Below, one piece after another: positions 20,877-29,571 of a stretch of 64,000 bases of DNA. The DNA comes from Devosia equisanguinis. Lineage in GTDB: Bacteria; Pseudomonadota; Alphaproteobacteria; Rhizobiales; Hyphomicrobiaceae. The notes below the pieces were generated by a model, which was given only the letters and a program-made list of their open reading frames with translations, had not been told where the DNA came from and ran no database searches. The DNA lies in NCBI GenBank assembly GCA_945889015.1, contig CAMDBL010000002.1:1-64000 (forward strand), written 5' to 3'. Numbering within the stretch: the stretch's first letter is position 1; each line of letters opens with the position of its first letter. A program made the translations under genes and the position numbers.

Positions 20877-21926
20877 TCAAGCCCTCCGCTCGAGCTTGTC
20901 TATCAGATCCTTCAACAAGCCCGCGACCTGGCCGGATTGGGTGGCCTGCTCGTCCACCCACTCACGCACGACCTTCTGCTCGCTGCGCATTTGCGTGACG
21001 AGTTGGTTGACACCTCGTGCGAGTTCCTTGACGCCGTCTTCGGAGGCCTTGCCGCTGGCCGGGGCGGCGATCGGCGCGCTCTGGATGCGGTCGGCGAGGC
21101 CCGAGAGCGTGCGCTGCATCTCGTAGAGCGCCGCATAGACCTGACGGTTCACCTGATCGGACGAGGCGGCCTCGCCGGCGGGCGTCAGCTCGGTGATGCC
21201 CGACAGCCATTCCTCCAGCTCGTTGTAGAAGCGGTTCTGGGCATGGCCCGCCTGCAGCTCGAGGAAACCCAGCACCAGCGAGCCTGAGAGGCCGAGCAGC
21301 GAGGAGGAGAACGCCGTCCCCATGCCTTTCAACGGTGCCGCGAGCCCGGATTTCAGCTCGTCGAACAGAGCAGCGCTTTCAGCACCTTTGGTGTTCAGTG
21401 TGGCAATGGTCTGGCCGACCGACGTGATCGTGTCGAGCAGACCCCAGAAGGTGCCGAGCAGGCCCAGGAACACCAGCAGGCCGACCAAGTAGCGTCCGGT
21501 GTCGCGGGCCTCGTCGAGCCGCGAGCCGATCGAATCCGTCAGCGATGTCATCGCCGTGGTGGACAGGGAGATCGCGCCGGTCCGGTCGCGCAGCATCGTC
21601 GCCATCGGTGCCAGCAGCACCGGCTGGTGCACGATGGCGAGGCCCGGATCGCCGATGCGGAAGGCGTTGACCCAGCGGATCTCGGGATAGAGCCGGATCA
21701 CCTGCCGGAAAGCATAGAGGATGCCGACCAGCAGCACGAAGACGATCAAGCCGTTGAGGAACGGGTTGGCGCCGAAGGCCGTACGCAGCGCGGGATAGGC
21801 GATTGCTGCGATGAATCCGACGATGGCGAGGAACACCACCATGTTGAGGAGGAAGCCTGCCGGCGTCTTCAGTTTGAAATGCACCAGCGGCGCCCAGGAG
21901 AAATCGGCTTGTCGCTTCATCGCCAT
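20877..21926 (-). CDS. MotA/TolQ/ExbB-like membrane protein
   Basis: LVGLLVFLGLLGTFWGLLDTITSVGQTI...APLKGMGTAFSSSLLGLSGSLVLGFLELQ; paired with the OmpA-like partner. Confidence 0.75.
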   Translation of the reverse strand: MAMKRQADFSWAPLVHFKLKTPAGFLLNMVVFLAIVGFIAAIAYPALRTAFGANPFLNGLIVFVLLVGILYAFRQVIRLYPEIRWVNAFRIGDPGLAIVHQPVLLAPMATMLRDRTGAISLSTTAMTSLTDSIGSRLDEARDTGRYLVGLLVFLGLLGTFWGLLDTITSVGQTIATLNTKGAESAALFDELKSGLAAPLKGMGTAFSSSLLGLSGSLVLGFLELQAGHAQNRFYNELEEWLSGITELTPAGEAASSDQVNRQVYAALYEMQRTLSGLADRIQSAPIAAPASGKASEDGVKELARGVNQLVTQMRSEQKVVREWVDEQATQSGQVAGLLKDLIDKLERRA

Positions 21927-22074
21927 TGCTGCATTGCCTCCGCCGCGTCGCACAATCACCCGTGGCCGAACTTAGACAATCCTCCTCGCACGCGAAACGG
22001 GCAACATCATGCCCCGTTCCGCTGGCCACGTTTACCATTAGCGGCGTGGCGGACCGCGAGGGGCGAGACAGGTC

Positions 22075-22884
22075 TTAGGTCACCCGTGCGCGGATCAGGG
22101 GCAGCAGCTCTTTTTGCATGGTGCTGTTCGCTGCGATGATGTTGCCGGTGCCGATCATGTCGGTGCCGCCTTCGAGGTCGGTGACGAGCCCGCCCGCCTC
22201 GCGCACCAGCACGATGCCGGCGGCCATGTCCCAGGCGCCGAGATTGCGTTCCCAGTAGGCATCGAAGCGGCCGGCGGCGGTCCAGGCGAGGTCGAGGGCC
22301 GCCGAGCCGGTGCGGCGGATGCCGGCGACCGACTTCATCACGGTGCCGAGCTCGTCGAGGAACTTCGGATGGCCCGGCCTGCCGCGATGGGGGATGCCGG
22401 TCGCGACGACGGCGTCGCCGATGGTCTTGCGGGCCGCGACACGGAGGCGCCGATCGTTCATGCGGCGGTCGCTCATGAAGGCGCCCTTGCCCTTCTCGGC
22501 TGTATACAACTCGTCGCTGACGGGGTTGTAGACGAGGCCCGCGATCATCTGACCGTCGCGCTCGAGCCCGATCGAGATGCAGAACACCGGGATGCCGTGC
22601 AGGAAATTGGTGGTGCCGTCGAGCGGATCGACGATCCAGCGGTGGGTCTTGTCGGAGCCCTCGACCACGCCGCGCTCCTCCATCAGGAAGCCATAGCCCG
22701 GACGAACCCTGTTCAGCTCCTGGAACAGGATTTCTTCGGCACGGTGGTCGGCAGCCGAGACGAAGTTGGCCGGTCCCTTGATCGAGACCTGGAGCTGCTC
22801 GACCTCGCCGAAGTCGCGCACGAGACTGCGGCCGGCCTTGCGGGCGGCGTCAGTCATGACTTTGATCAACGGAGAGGCGGGCAT
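22075..22884 (-). CDS. suhB: Inositol monophosphatase family protein
   Basis: WIVDPLDGTTNFLHGIPVFCISIGLERDGQ; GAWDMAAGIVLVREAGGLVTD. Confidence 0.92.
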   Translation of the reverse strand: MPASPLIKVMTDAARKAGRSLVRDFGEVEQLQVSIKGPANFVSAADHRAEEILFQELNRVRPGYGFLMEERGVVEGSDKTHRWIVDPLDGTTNFLHGIPVFCISIGLERDGQMIAGLVYNPVSDELYTAEKGKGAFMSDRRMNDRRLRVAARKTIGDAVVATGIPHRGRPGHPKFLDELGTVMKSVAGIRRTGSAALDLAWTAAGRFDAYWERNLGAWDMAAGIVLVREAGGLVTDLEGGTDMIGTGNIIAANSTMQKELLPLIRARVT

Positions 22885-23117
22885 GCCGATCTTCCTGTGG
22901 GGATGTTTCGGTCGGGGGGGGCGGCCCTTTCCGGCGGGCGGTGGCCATGTGCTGGGACTAGCGGCTTTACCTGGGCCTGACAAGCGTCGCGGGGGCGCGG
23001 GCGAATGTGACGGTAGCCGCAGTGACAGCCATTAACCTACTGTTAAGGCACTCCGTTAGCCGACGGCTAAGCAGATCGCGTTATCCTGGGCGAGCTTTGC
23101 ATGGATGGGGCATCGGG

Positions 23118-23720
23118 ATGTCTGGGCGTCTGAAAATCGCAATGATCGCAGGATTGCTGCTGACGGCTTCGCATGCGGCTGCGCACGTCGGCGCCGGCAA
23201 CAGCCTCGATCTCCCAACCCAGCCGTCGCTGATGCAGGCGATGGATGGCGAGCAGCCAGCCCCCGCGCCGTCCGCCATGAACGATGACGGGTCCGCGCAG
23301 AGGCCGGCCTCGATCATGCGATCTCCTGCGATTGCGGCCAAGCCGCGAGCTGCTGCTCCGATTATGGATCAGTCGTTCATCGAGGGCGGCTCGGTCGACA
23401 CCTCACAGGTACTGTGGATCATCATCGCACTGCTCGCCGTCGTCGGGCTCGCCATGTCGCGGGTCGGCCGCTCGAAAGCAGCGGCAGCCGAGACGTTCGA
23501 GATGGATGTGCAGCCGCAACTGCGGTCCAAGGTGGAGGCAGCACTCGATGCCGCGCTGAGTGCGCAGAGCGGGCCGGTTCGCGGCACGCCGGGCGCGACG
23601 GGGCCGGTGACGATCGCCAAAGGGCATGGCGCGCATCCGATCCCCGCGTCGAAGCCCCCCGTGCGTTTCGACCTGCCGCTGGTGGTGCACGATCCCCGGC
23701 CGCGGTTCGGCAAGCGGTGA
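23118..23720 (+). CDS. Hypothetical secreted/single-TM protein
   Basis: Signal peptide MSGRLKIAMIAGLLLTASHAAAH and one internal TM; no family recognised. Confidence 0.55.
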   Translation: MSGRLKIAMIAGLLLTASHAAAHVGAGNSLDLPTQPSLMQAMDGEQPAPAPSAMNDDGSAQRPASIMRSPAIAAKPRAAAPIMDQSFIEGGSVDTSQVLWIIIALLAVVGLAMSRVGRSKAAAAETFEMDVQPQLRSKVEAALDAALSAQSGPVRGTPGATGPVTIAKGHGAHPIPASKPPVRFDLPLVVHDPRPRFGKR

Positions 23721-23733
23721 GCGCGGCGGGTCG

Positions 23734-23895
23734 CTACCCCGCCCGCAGCAGCACGTGCTTCTTCTTGCCGAGCGACAGTTTGATGACCCCGTCGGCGGTG
23801 GTGTCGGCCCCGGTGAGGCTCGCCTTCTCGTCGGTCACGGCCACGTCGTTGACGCGCAGACCGCTACCCTGGATCTGGCGTCGAAGGTTGCTTCC
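23734..23895 (-). pseudogene. tyrS: Displaced remnant of the original tyrS 3' end (S4 RNA-binding domain)
   Basis: Minus-strand reading gives ...SNLRRQIQGSGLRVNDVAVTDEKASLTGADTTADGVIKLSLGKKKHVLLRAG*, a typical alphaproteobacterial TyrS C-terminus without its own start. Confidence 0.8.
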
Positions 23896-23910
23896 TTGAT
23901 TTCAATGCGC

Positions 23911-25287
23911 TCACGACCCGCCGATCTTAATCACGCCACGGTTCTTCTCGGCATCCTCTTTGGTGGCATAGGCAGTCTGAGATTCTGCTATAGTTTGACC
24001 TGACGCGTTAATTGCACGCCATCTCCATGCGCCGTCAGCATCCTTGTAAATCTCAAATTCTAACGTTTTAACGATGTAATGACGCTTAGAGCCAAATGAC
24101 AATTTGAGCATTTCGTTGTACACACTCGGAAGTGTGTAGGTTGGATCATTGACCTTAGAATCATTGATCGAGATGGCGTTATTGGCAACAGCCTTGCGGG
24201 CTTCCGAGTTAGACTTGGCTGCGCCCACGGAAACAAGTAGTCGTAGTAGTCCAATGCTTTCAGGGGCTGCGTAAGTTGGTAGGTCTGTTCCCAGTTCACC
24301 CTGCTCGAAGGTCTTGCGCGCGGTCTCGGCGGCGGCCTCCGCCTTGTCGTGGCCGTGCAGCAGCGCGGTGGCGGCGGTCGCCAGCACCTTCTTCGCCTCG
24401 TTGATCTCCGAGCCTTCCAGCGAGGACAGGCGGTCGATCTCGCCCATCGGCAGTGTCGTGAACAGCTTCAGGAAACGGCCGACGTCGGCGTCCTCGGTGT
24501 TGCGCCAGAACTGCCAGTAGTCGTAGGCGCCGAGCTGCGCCTCGTTCAGCCACACCGCGCCGGACGCGGTCTTGCCCATCTTGGCGCCGGATGCCGTCGT
24601 CAGCAGCGGGCACGTCAGCGCGTAGAGCTGCGGCGTGCCCATGCGGCGCCCCAGATCGATGCCGGTGACGATGTTGCCCCACTGGTCGGAGCCGCCCATC
24701 TGCAGGTTACAGCCGTAGCGCCGCGACAGCTCGACGAAGTCGTAGGCCTGCAGCAGCATGTAGTTGAACTCGATGAACGACAGCTCCTGCTCGCGCTCGA
24801 GCCGCATCTTGGCCGAGTCCATCGTCAGCATGCGATTGACGGAGAAATGCTTTCCCACGTCGCGTAGGAACTCGATGTAGTTGAGCGGTGCCAGCCACTC
24901 CGCGTTGTCGACCATCAGCGCCTCGGATTTCGCCGGGCCGAAGGTCAACAGTTTCGAGAACACGCCCTTGATGCCGTCCTTGTTCGCGTCGATCTCCGCG
25001 ATGGTGCGGATCTGGCGCGTCTCGTCCTTGCCGGAGGGATCGCCGACGCGCGTCGTGCCGCCGCCCATCAGCGCGATGGGCTTGTTGCCGGTCTGCTGGA
25101 GCCAGTGCAGCATCATGATCGAGATCAGCGAGCCGACGTGCAGCGAGGGCGCGGTGCAATCGTAGCCCACGTAGGCGACGATCTCCTTCTTGCCCGCCAG
25201 CGCGTCGAGGCCGGCCATGTCCGAGCACTGGTGGATGAAGCCGCGCTCGGTGAGAATGTGCAGGAAGTCGGATTTGGGCGTCGACAT
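23911..25287 (-). CDS. tyrS: Tyrosyl-tRNA synthetase with substituted C-terminus (foreign S4 domain plus DUF1508/YegP-like domain)
   Basis: [30 protein letters not shown]...[11 protein letters not shown]...[14 protein letters not shown]-term ...[44 protein letters not shown]. Confidence 0.9.
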   Translation of the reverse strand: MSTPKSDFLHILTERGFIHQCSDMAGLDALAGKKEIVAYVGYDCTAPSLHVGSLISIMMLHWLQQTGNKPIALMGGGTTRVGDPSGKDETRQIRTIAEIDANKDGIKGVFSKLLTFGPAKSEALMVDNAEWLAPLNYIEFLRDVGKHFSVNRMLTMDSAKMRLEREQELSFIEFNYMLLQAYDFVELSRRYGCNLQMGGSDQWGNIVTGIDLGRRMGTPQLYALTCPLLTTASGAKMGKTASGAVWLNEAQLGAYDYWQFWRNTEDADVGRFLKLFTTLPMGEIDRLSSLEGSEINEAKKVLATAATALLHGHDKAEAAAETARKTFEQGELGTDLPTYAAPESIGLLRLLVSVGAAKSNSEARKAVANNAISINDSKVNDPTYTLPSVYNEMLKLSFGSKRHYIVKTLEFEIYKDADGAWRWRAINASGQTIAESQTAYATKEDAEKNRGVIKIGGS

Positions 25288-25309
25288 GGTGTAGGCTCTA
25301 TGGCTGAGC

Positions 25310-25399
25310 CGTTGGTTGGGACAGCGCGCGAGCGCGTGACCCAACGGGGCTTGCGCAAGCGGCTGTTGGGTTACGGCCTGCGGCCTAACCCAACCTACG
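25310..25399. repeat. REP-like palindromic element
   Basis: Stem-loops GTTGGG...CCCAAC (25315-25345) and GTTGGGTTA...TAACCCAAC (25365-25394), ending CCCAACCTACG. Confidence 0.6.
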
Positions 25400-25459
25400 G
25401 GTGCTCCTCGCGGCGCGGCGCGACGCAAGGGTCAGGGGAAGTTGCACAGGACCGGCCCC

Positions 25460-26566
25460 ATGAGCAAGGTTTTGAGAGCCATCGGCCTGATGAGCGGCAC
25501 CTCGCTTGACGGCATCGACGTGGCGCTGATCGAGACGGACGGCGAGGCGCAGGTGGTGCGCGGGCCCGCGGCGACGGTGCCGTACCCGACAGATTTCCGC
25601 GACAGGCTGCGGCAGTGCCTGGATACCGCGCGGACGCTGACCAGTCGAACGGTCCGTCCCGGCACTCTTGCCGAGGTCGAGCTGGAGCTGACCGAGCGGC
25701 ACGCTGAGGCTGTGGATCATTTCCTGTCCAACCACAGCCTGCAGCGCGCCGGTATCGACGTGATCGGCTTTCACGGACAAACGGTGCTGCATCGGCCGAA
25801 CCAAGCGCTCACCGTCCAGCTCGGCGACGGCCCGCTGCTTGCAAAGCTCACCGGGATCGACGTCGTCTACGACCTGCGAGCCGCCGACTGCGCCGCGGGC
25901 GGACAGGGCGCACCGCTGGTGCCGGTCTATCACCGCGCGCTGGTCGAGCGCCTCCCACAGAAGCCGGTCGCGGTGGTCAATATCGGCGGCGTCGCCAACG
26001 TCACCTTCATCGGCCTTGACGGCAGCCTGATAGCGTTCGACACCGGCCCAGGCAACGCGATGATCGACGATTGGATGGGCCGCCAGACAAACCGCGCCTT
26101 CGACGCGCACGGCAACTTCGCGGCGACCGGCACCCCGTCGGAGGATCACCTCGCCGAATATCTGAAGCACAGTCATTTCGCCGCCGTGCCTCCGAAGTCG
26201 CTCGATCGCAATGCGTTTCCGATCGAGTTGATCTCGGATCTGTCCGCTGCCGATGGCGCCGCGACACTGACAGCGTTCACCGCAGCCTCGATCGCGCGGG
26301 CGCGCGAGCACATGCCTCAGGAGCCGACGCTGTGGATCATCTGCGGCGGCGGGCGCAAGAATCGCACGCTGATGCGCATGCTCGCCGCGCGCGTCGAGAA
26401 TGCTGTCGTGCCGTCCGAGGCCGTGGGTCTCGACGGCGACAGCCTGGAGGCGGAGGCGTGGGGCTATCTTGCCGTGCGCTCGCTCCAAGGCTTGCCGATC
26501 ACGTTTCCCGGCACCACGGGAGTCCAGCAGCCGCTGAGCGGCGGCGTTCTGGCGAAGGCGAGGTAG
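25460..26566 (+). CDS. anmK: Anhydro-N-acetylmuramic acid kinase
   Basis: AIGLMSGTSLDGIDVALIETDG; GFHGQTVLHRP; VNIGGVANVTFI; AFDTGPGNAMIDDWM. Confidence 0.95.
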   Translation: MSKVLRAIGLMSGTSLDGIDVALIETDGEAQVVRGPAATVPYPTDFRDRLRQCLDTARTLTSRTVRPGTLAEVELELTERHAEAVDHFLSNHSLQRAGIDVIGFHGQTVLHRPNQALTVQLGDGPLLAKLTGIDVVYDLRAADCAAGGQGAPLVPVYHRALVERLPQKPVAVVNIGGVANVTFIGLDGSLIAFDTGPGNAMIDDWMGRQTNRAFDAHGNFAATGTPSEDHLAEYLKHSHFAAVPPKSLDRNAFPIELISDLSAADGAATLTAFTAASIARAREHMPQEPTLWIICGGGRKNRTLMRMLAARVENAVVPSEAVGLDGDSLEAEAWGYLAVRSLQGLPITFPGTTGVQQPLSGGVLAKAR

Positions 26567-26836
26567 ATGATGCAACTCTTCAAGCCCGTGTTCTTCGCCT
26601 GTCTCGTGCTGTTCGGGGGCGCGGCCGTCCTGATCGGGGCGGTGATGACCTACAGCGCGCTGTCGAGCGGCATGGTGATGGTGAGCTACACGGCCAGCGG
26701 CAAGGCCGTTGCCGAGACGGTGGTGCGCGCCACCGATCCCGATCGCTTCTGGCGCTACGTCGGCTTCATCGGCGCGCTGCCGCTGCTGCTCGGCGCTGCG
26801 GCGGCGTGGCTCGGTGTGCGTCAGCTCAGGGGGTGA
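26567..26836 (+). CDS. Small two-TM hypothetical membrane protein
   Basis: ATG directly follows anmK stop; two hydrophobic helices. Confidence 0.6.
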   Translation: MMQLFKPVFFACLVLFGGAAVLIGAVMTYSALSSGMVMVSYTASGKAVAETVVRATDPDRFWRYVGFIGALPLLLGAAAAWLGVRQLRG

Positions 26837-26839
26837 GCC

Positions 26840-27898
26840 TCAAGGCTTCCCGTCGACCAGCTCGCGCGTCATGGCTGCGAGGCCGAGGGTGATGCGGGCG
26901 AGACTCGAGTAGTCGACGCTTTCTGGCGTATCGGTCGGCTCGTGATAGTGCGGATTGCGGAACGGCGCGGTGTCCGTGACCATCAGGGCCGGGTAGCCGA
27001 ACTGGTTGAACGACCAGTGGTCGGACAGGTCGATTCCCTCGACGAAGCCCGGTGCCAAGCCCCCGATCGCGGGAAATGCGGCGTGCCGGCGGAACGCGGC
27101 GATCGACTTGTGCAGAAATGTCCGTGTGCCCGGCAGCGCGACAAAAGCGACGAAATTGCCTTTGTCGGGATAGACGTGCCCGAACGGCGAGGGAAAGCGC
27201 TGGCTGCCGGGCTCGTCGCTGAAGAACCCCAGCGTCTCCAACGCCATCATGCCGGCGACGTTCTCCTCGGCGCTCGCGAGCTTGTTGGCATACTGCCAGC
27301 TGCCCATCAGCTCGGTGTGCCCGTAGGGCTGCTCCTCGTTGACGAAGAACACCAGTCTGAGCCGCGCGCGCTTTGGCGGCGAGGCCGCGACGAGCCGCAT
27401 CAGTTCGAGCAGGGCGGCAACGCCGGTGCCGTTGTCGTTGGCGCCGGGACAGTCGTCAGGGGCGTCATAATGCGCGCCGATGACGTAGCAGGGCGTTGCG
27501 GCATGGGGGTCGGCCGGCTCCTGCACTACCTCGATGTTGCGGACCTGAATGCCGTTCTCGACCTCGTAGATCTGCGGGACCGGCGTCAGGCCAGCGGCAC
27601 GGATCTGACCCTCGATGTAGCGGGCCACCTTCTCGAGTTCGTCGAGATGGGCGACGTTATGGGGGACGCTGGCAATCGCATAGACGTGCGCCTCGAGCCT
27701 TTGTGCAAGGTCGCGGTCCTGGTCCGTGAGGGGCGGCAGCGGTCCCATGAACGGCTGGCGCGGAAACACGATGCAGTAGCGGATGCCTGCGGCTGCCGCG
27801 CCGAGAAGCGCCAGGACGAACAGCAGCAGGTACACCTCAAAGCCTCCCGGGCATGCGCAGTCGACGTCCTCAGGACGGTCGATCCCAGCAGGCGGCAT
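26840..27898 (-). CDS. M28 family metallopeptidase
   Basis: VIGAHYDAPDDCPGANDNGTGVAALLELMRL; FVNEEQPY; DLSDHWSFNQFGYPALMVTDTA. Confidence 0.88.
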   Translation of the reverse strand: MPPAGIDRPEDVDCACPGGFEVYLLLFVLALLGAAAAGIRYCIVFPRQPFMGPLPPLTDQDRDLAQRLEAHVYAIASVPHNVAHLDELEKVARYIEGQIRAAGLTPVPQIYEVENGIQVRNIEVVQEPADPHAATPCYVIGAHYDAPDDCPGANDNGTGVAALLELMRLVAASPPKRARLRLVFFVNEEQPYGHTELMGSWQYANKLASAEENVAGMMALETLGFFSDEPGSQRFPSPFGHVYPDKGNFVAFVALPGTRTFLHKSIAAFRRHAAFPAIGGLAPGFVEGIDLSDHWSFNQFGYPALMVTDTAPFRNPHYHEPTDTPESVDYSSLARITLGLAAMTRELVDGKP

Positions 27899-28061
27899 CT
27901 GCGCCCCTGAAGCAATTAGGATGCCTTCGAATTATCTCAATAGCAATCGATCGGCCGTGGATTGGCGAACCGGACGTTAAGGCCCGCCAGTCGTCGAGGC
28001 GCGGCAGGGCACACCCCCTCGGCGCCCCACCCCGCCCCTTCGATGCGCCTCGGGCGAGGGC

Positions 28062-28745
28062 TCAGCCCTCGCTCTCCTTCTCGCGGTCTTTGGCGGCCTT
28101 GGCGGCGAGGCGCCGGTCGACATAGCTGCCGACCGAGTCGACGAGCAGGTCGAGCTTGTCCTTGCCCTCGAAGAAGTGGTTGGCGCCGGGCACCACCTCG
28201 TGGTCGATCTTGATGCCCTTCTGCGTCTTGAGCTTCGCCGAGAGTTCGCCGACCGAGGCGGACGGGACCACGCGATCCTTGTCGCCGTTGATCATAAGGC
28301 CCGAAGACGGGCACGGCGCCAGGAACGAGAAGTCGTAGAGATTGGCTGGCGGGGCAACGCAGATGAAGCCGTCGATCTCGGGACGCCGCATCAGCAACTG
28401 CATGGCGATCCAGGTGCCGAATGAGACGCCGACGATCCAGCAGCTGCGCGCATCGGGCTTGACGAGCTGCAGCCAGTCGAGAGCCGAAGCGGCATCTGCC
28501 AACTCGCCTGGGCCGTTGTCGAAATAACCCTGGCTGCGGCCGACACCGCGGAAGTTGAAGCGCAACACCGAGAAACCGCGCTCGTGGTACATATAGTAAA
28601 GGCGGTGCACGATCGGATTGTTCATCGTGCCGCCGAACTGCGGGTGCGGGTGCAGGATCAGCGCGATCGGGCTGTCGCTGGCGCTATCGTGGTGGTAGCG
28701 CGCCTCGAGGCGGCCGGCGGGGCCGTTGATCATCACTTCCGGCAT
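28062..28745 (-). CDS. Alpha/beta hydrolase (COG2945-like)
   Basis: LILHPHPQFGGTMNNPIVHRLYY; RFNFRGVGRSQGYFDNGPGE; WIVGVSFGTWIAMQLL. Confidence 0.88.
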   Translation of the reverse strand: MPEVMINGPAGRLEARYHHDSASDSPIALILHPHPQFGGTMNNPIVHRLYYMYHERGFSVLRFNFRGVGRSQGYFDNGPGELADAASALDWLQLVKPDARSCWIVGVSFGTWIAMQLLMRRPEIDGFICVAPPANLYDFSFLAPCPSSGLMINGDKDRVVPSASVGELSAKLKTQKGIKIDHEVVPGANHFFEGKDKLDLLVDSVGSYVDRRLAAKAAKDREKESEG

Positions 28746-29082
28746 GTGTGTCCAATGCTCTCTAAGCTGGCGGTGTCTTGGTCATGTCGACGGCGTTGCG
28801 CGACGCGGGCGCCGCGCGGGAATCATGTGGCGCCGGAGGGCGGCGTTGCAATCGCTTCGGGCCCGGCTATGGTTTGCCCTTCTGTCCTCTCGCGTTGCCG
28901 CGTCGCATACGATACTTGACTGCCATACTCGGAATTTCCATATTCCGGTTCGAGGCAATCCGTGCCGCCTGCGGGCGGCGCTTCTTAACACATACCCGGT
29001 GTCGGCAGGCAAGTGTCGCGAGGATGGAGTTCTCACGCCATTGTAATCTGCCGCAGGCCGGGTCGCCGTTGGAGGCGTGGCG

Positions 29083-29571
29083 TTGGAGCTCAATACCAAG
29101 GGACGGTATGCCGTGATGGCAATGGCCGATCTCGCGCGCCACGGACTCGCGGACGCTGTACCGCTGTCGGTGATCGCCGAGCGCCAGCACCTTTCGCTTC
29201 CGTATCTGGAGCAGCTTTTTCTGAAGCTGCGTCGTGCAGGTCTCGTGGAGAGCGCGCGCGGCCGGAGCGGTGGCTATCGTCTGGGCCGTCCGGCCTCGAC
29301 GATCTCGGTTGCCGAGGTGATGGCCGCGGTCGAGGAGGACACGCGCATGACGCGCTGTCACGGCCATGGCGAGGCCGGTCACGCCGGCTGCATCGGCGAC
29401 CAGCGCTGCCTGACGCATGGTCTGTGGCAGGCGCTGGGCGAGCGGATCTCCGTATTTCTTTCCGAGGTCACGCTTCAGGACGTGCTCGACGGCGTGCCGC
29501 ACGGCGCTGGACGCCAGTCGATCGAGCCGATTGTGGCGGTAGCGCAACCCTTTGGACTTCCCGCGAAATGA
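29083..29571 (+). CDS. iscR: Rrf2/IscR family transcriptional regulator
   Basis: LELNTKGRYAVMAMADLARHG...LPYLEQLFLKLRRAGLVESARGRSGGYRLGRP; C-x-CxxH cluster region. Confidence 0.88.
   Translation: MELNTKGRYAVMAMADLARHGLADAVPLSVIAERQHLSLPYLEQLFLKLRRAGLVESARGRSGGYRLGRPASTISVAEVMAAVEEDTRMTRCHGHGEAGHAGCIGDQRCLTHGLWQALGERISVFLSEVTLQDVLDGVPHGAGRQSIEPIVAVAQPFGLPAK

Noticed and set aside
20877-21926. MotA-like plus OmpA-like pair as a flagellar motor
   Set aside because: No flagellar genes nearby and partner has a long coiled coil; more likely a generic ExbB/TolQ-type envelope pair.
24060-24299. 79-aa minus-strand ORF ([13 protein letters not shown]...) within the tyrS tail
   Set aside because: Out-of-frame with the clearly coding S4-DUF1508 reading frame; no family features.
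23881-24312. Interpreting TCGAAGGT repeats as a transposon target-site duplication
   Set aside because: Copies are in different codon phases and native tyrS codons are missing between them, so collapsing them does not regenerate an intact gene.
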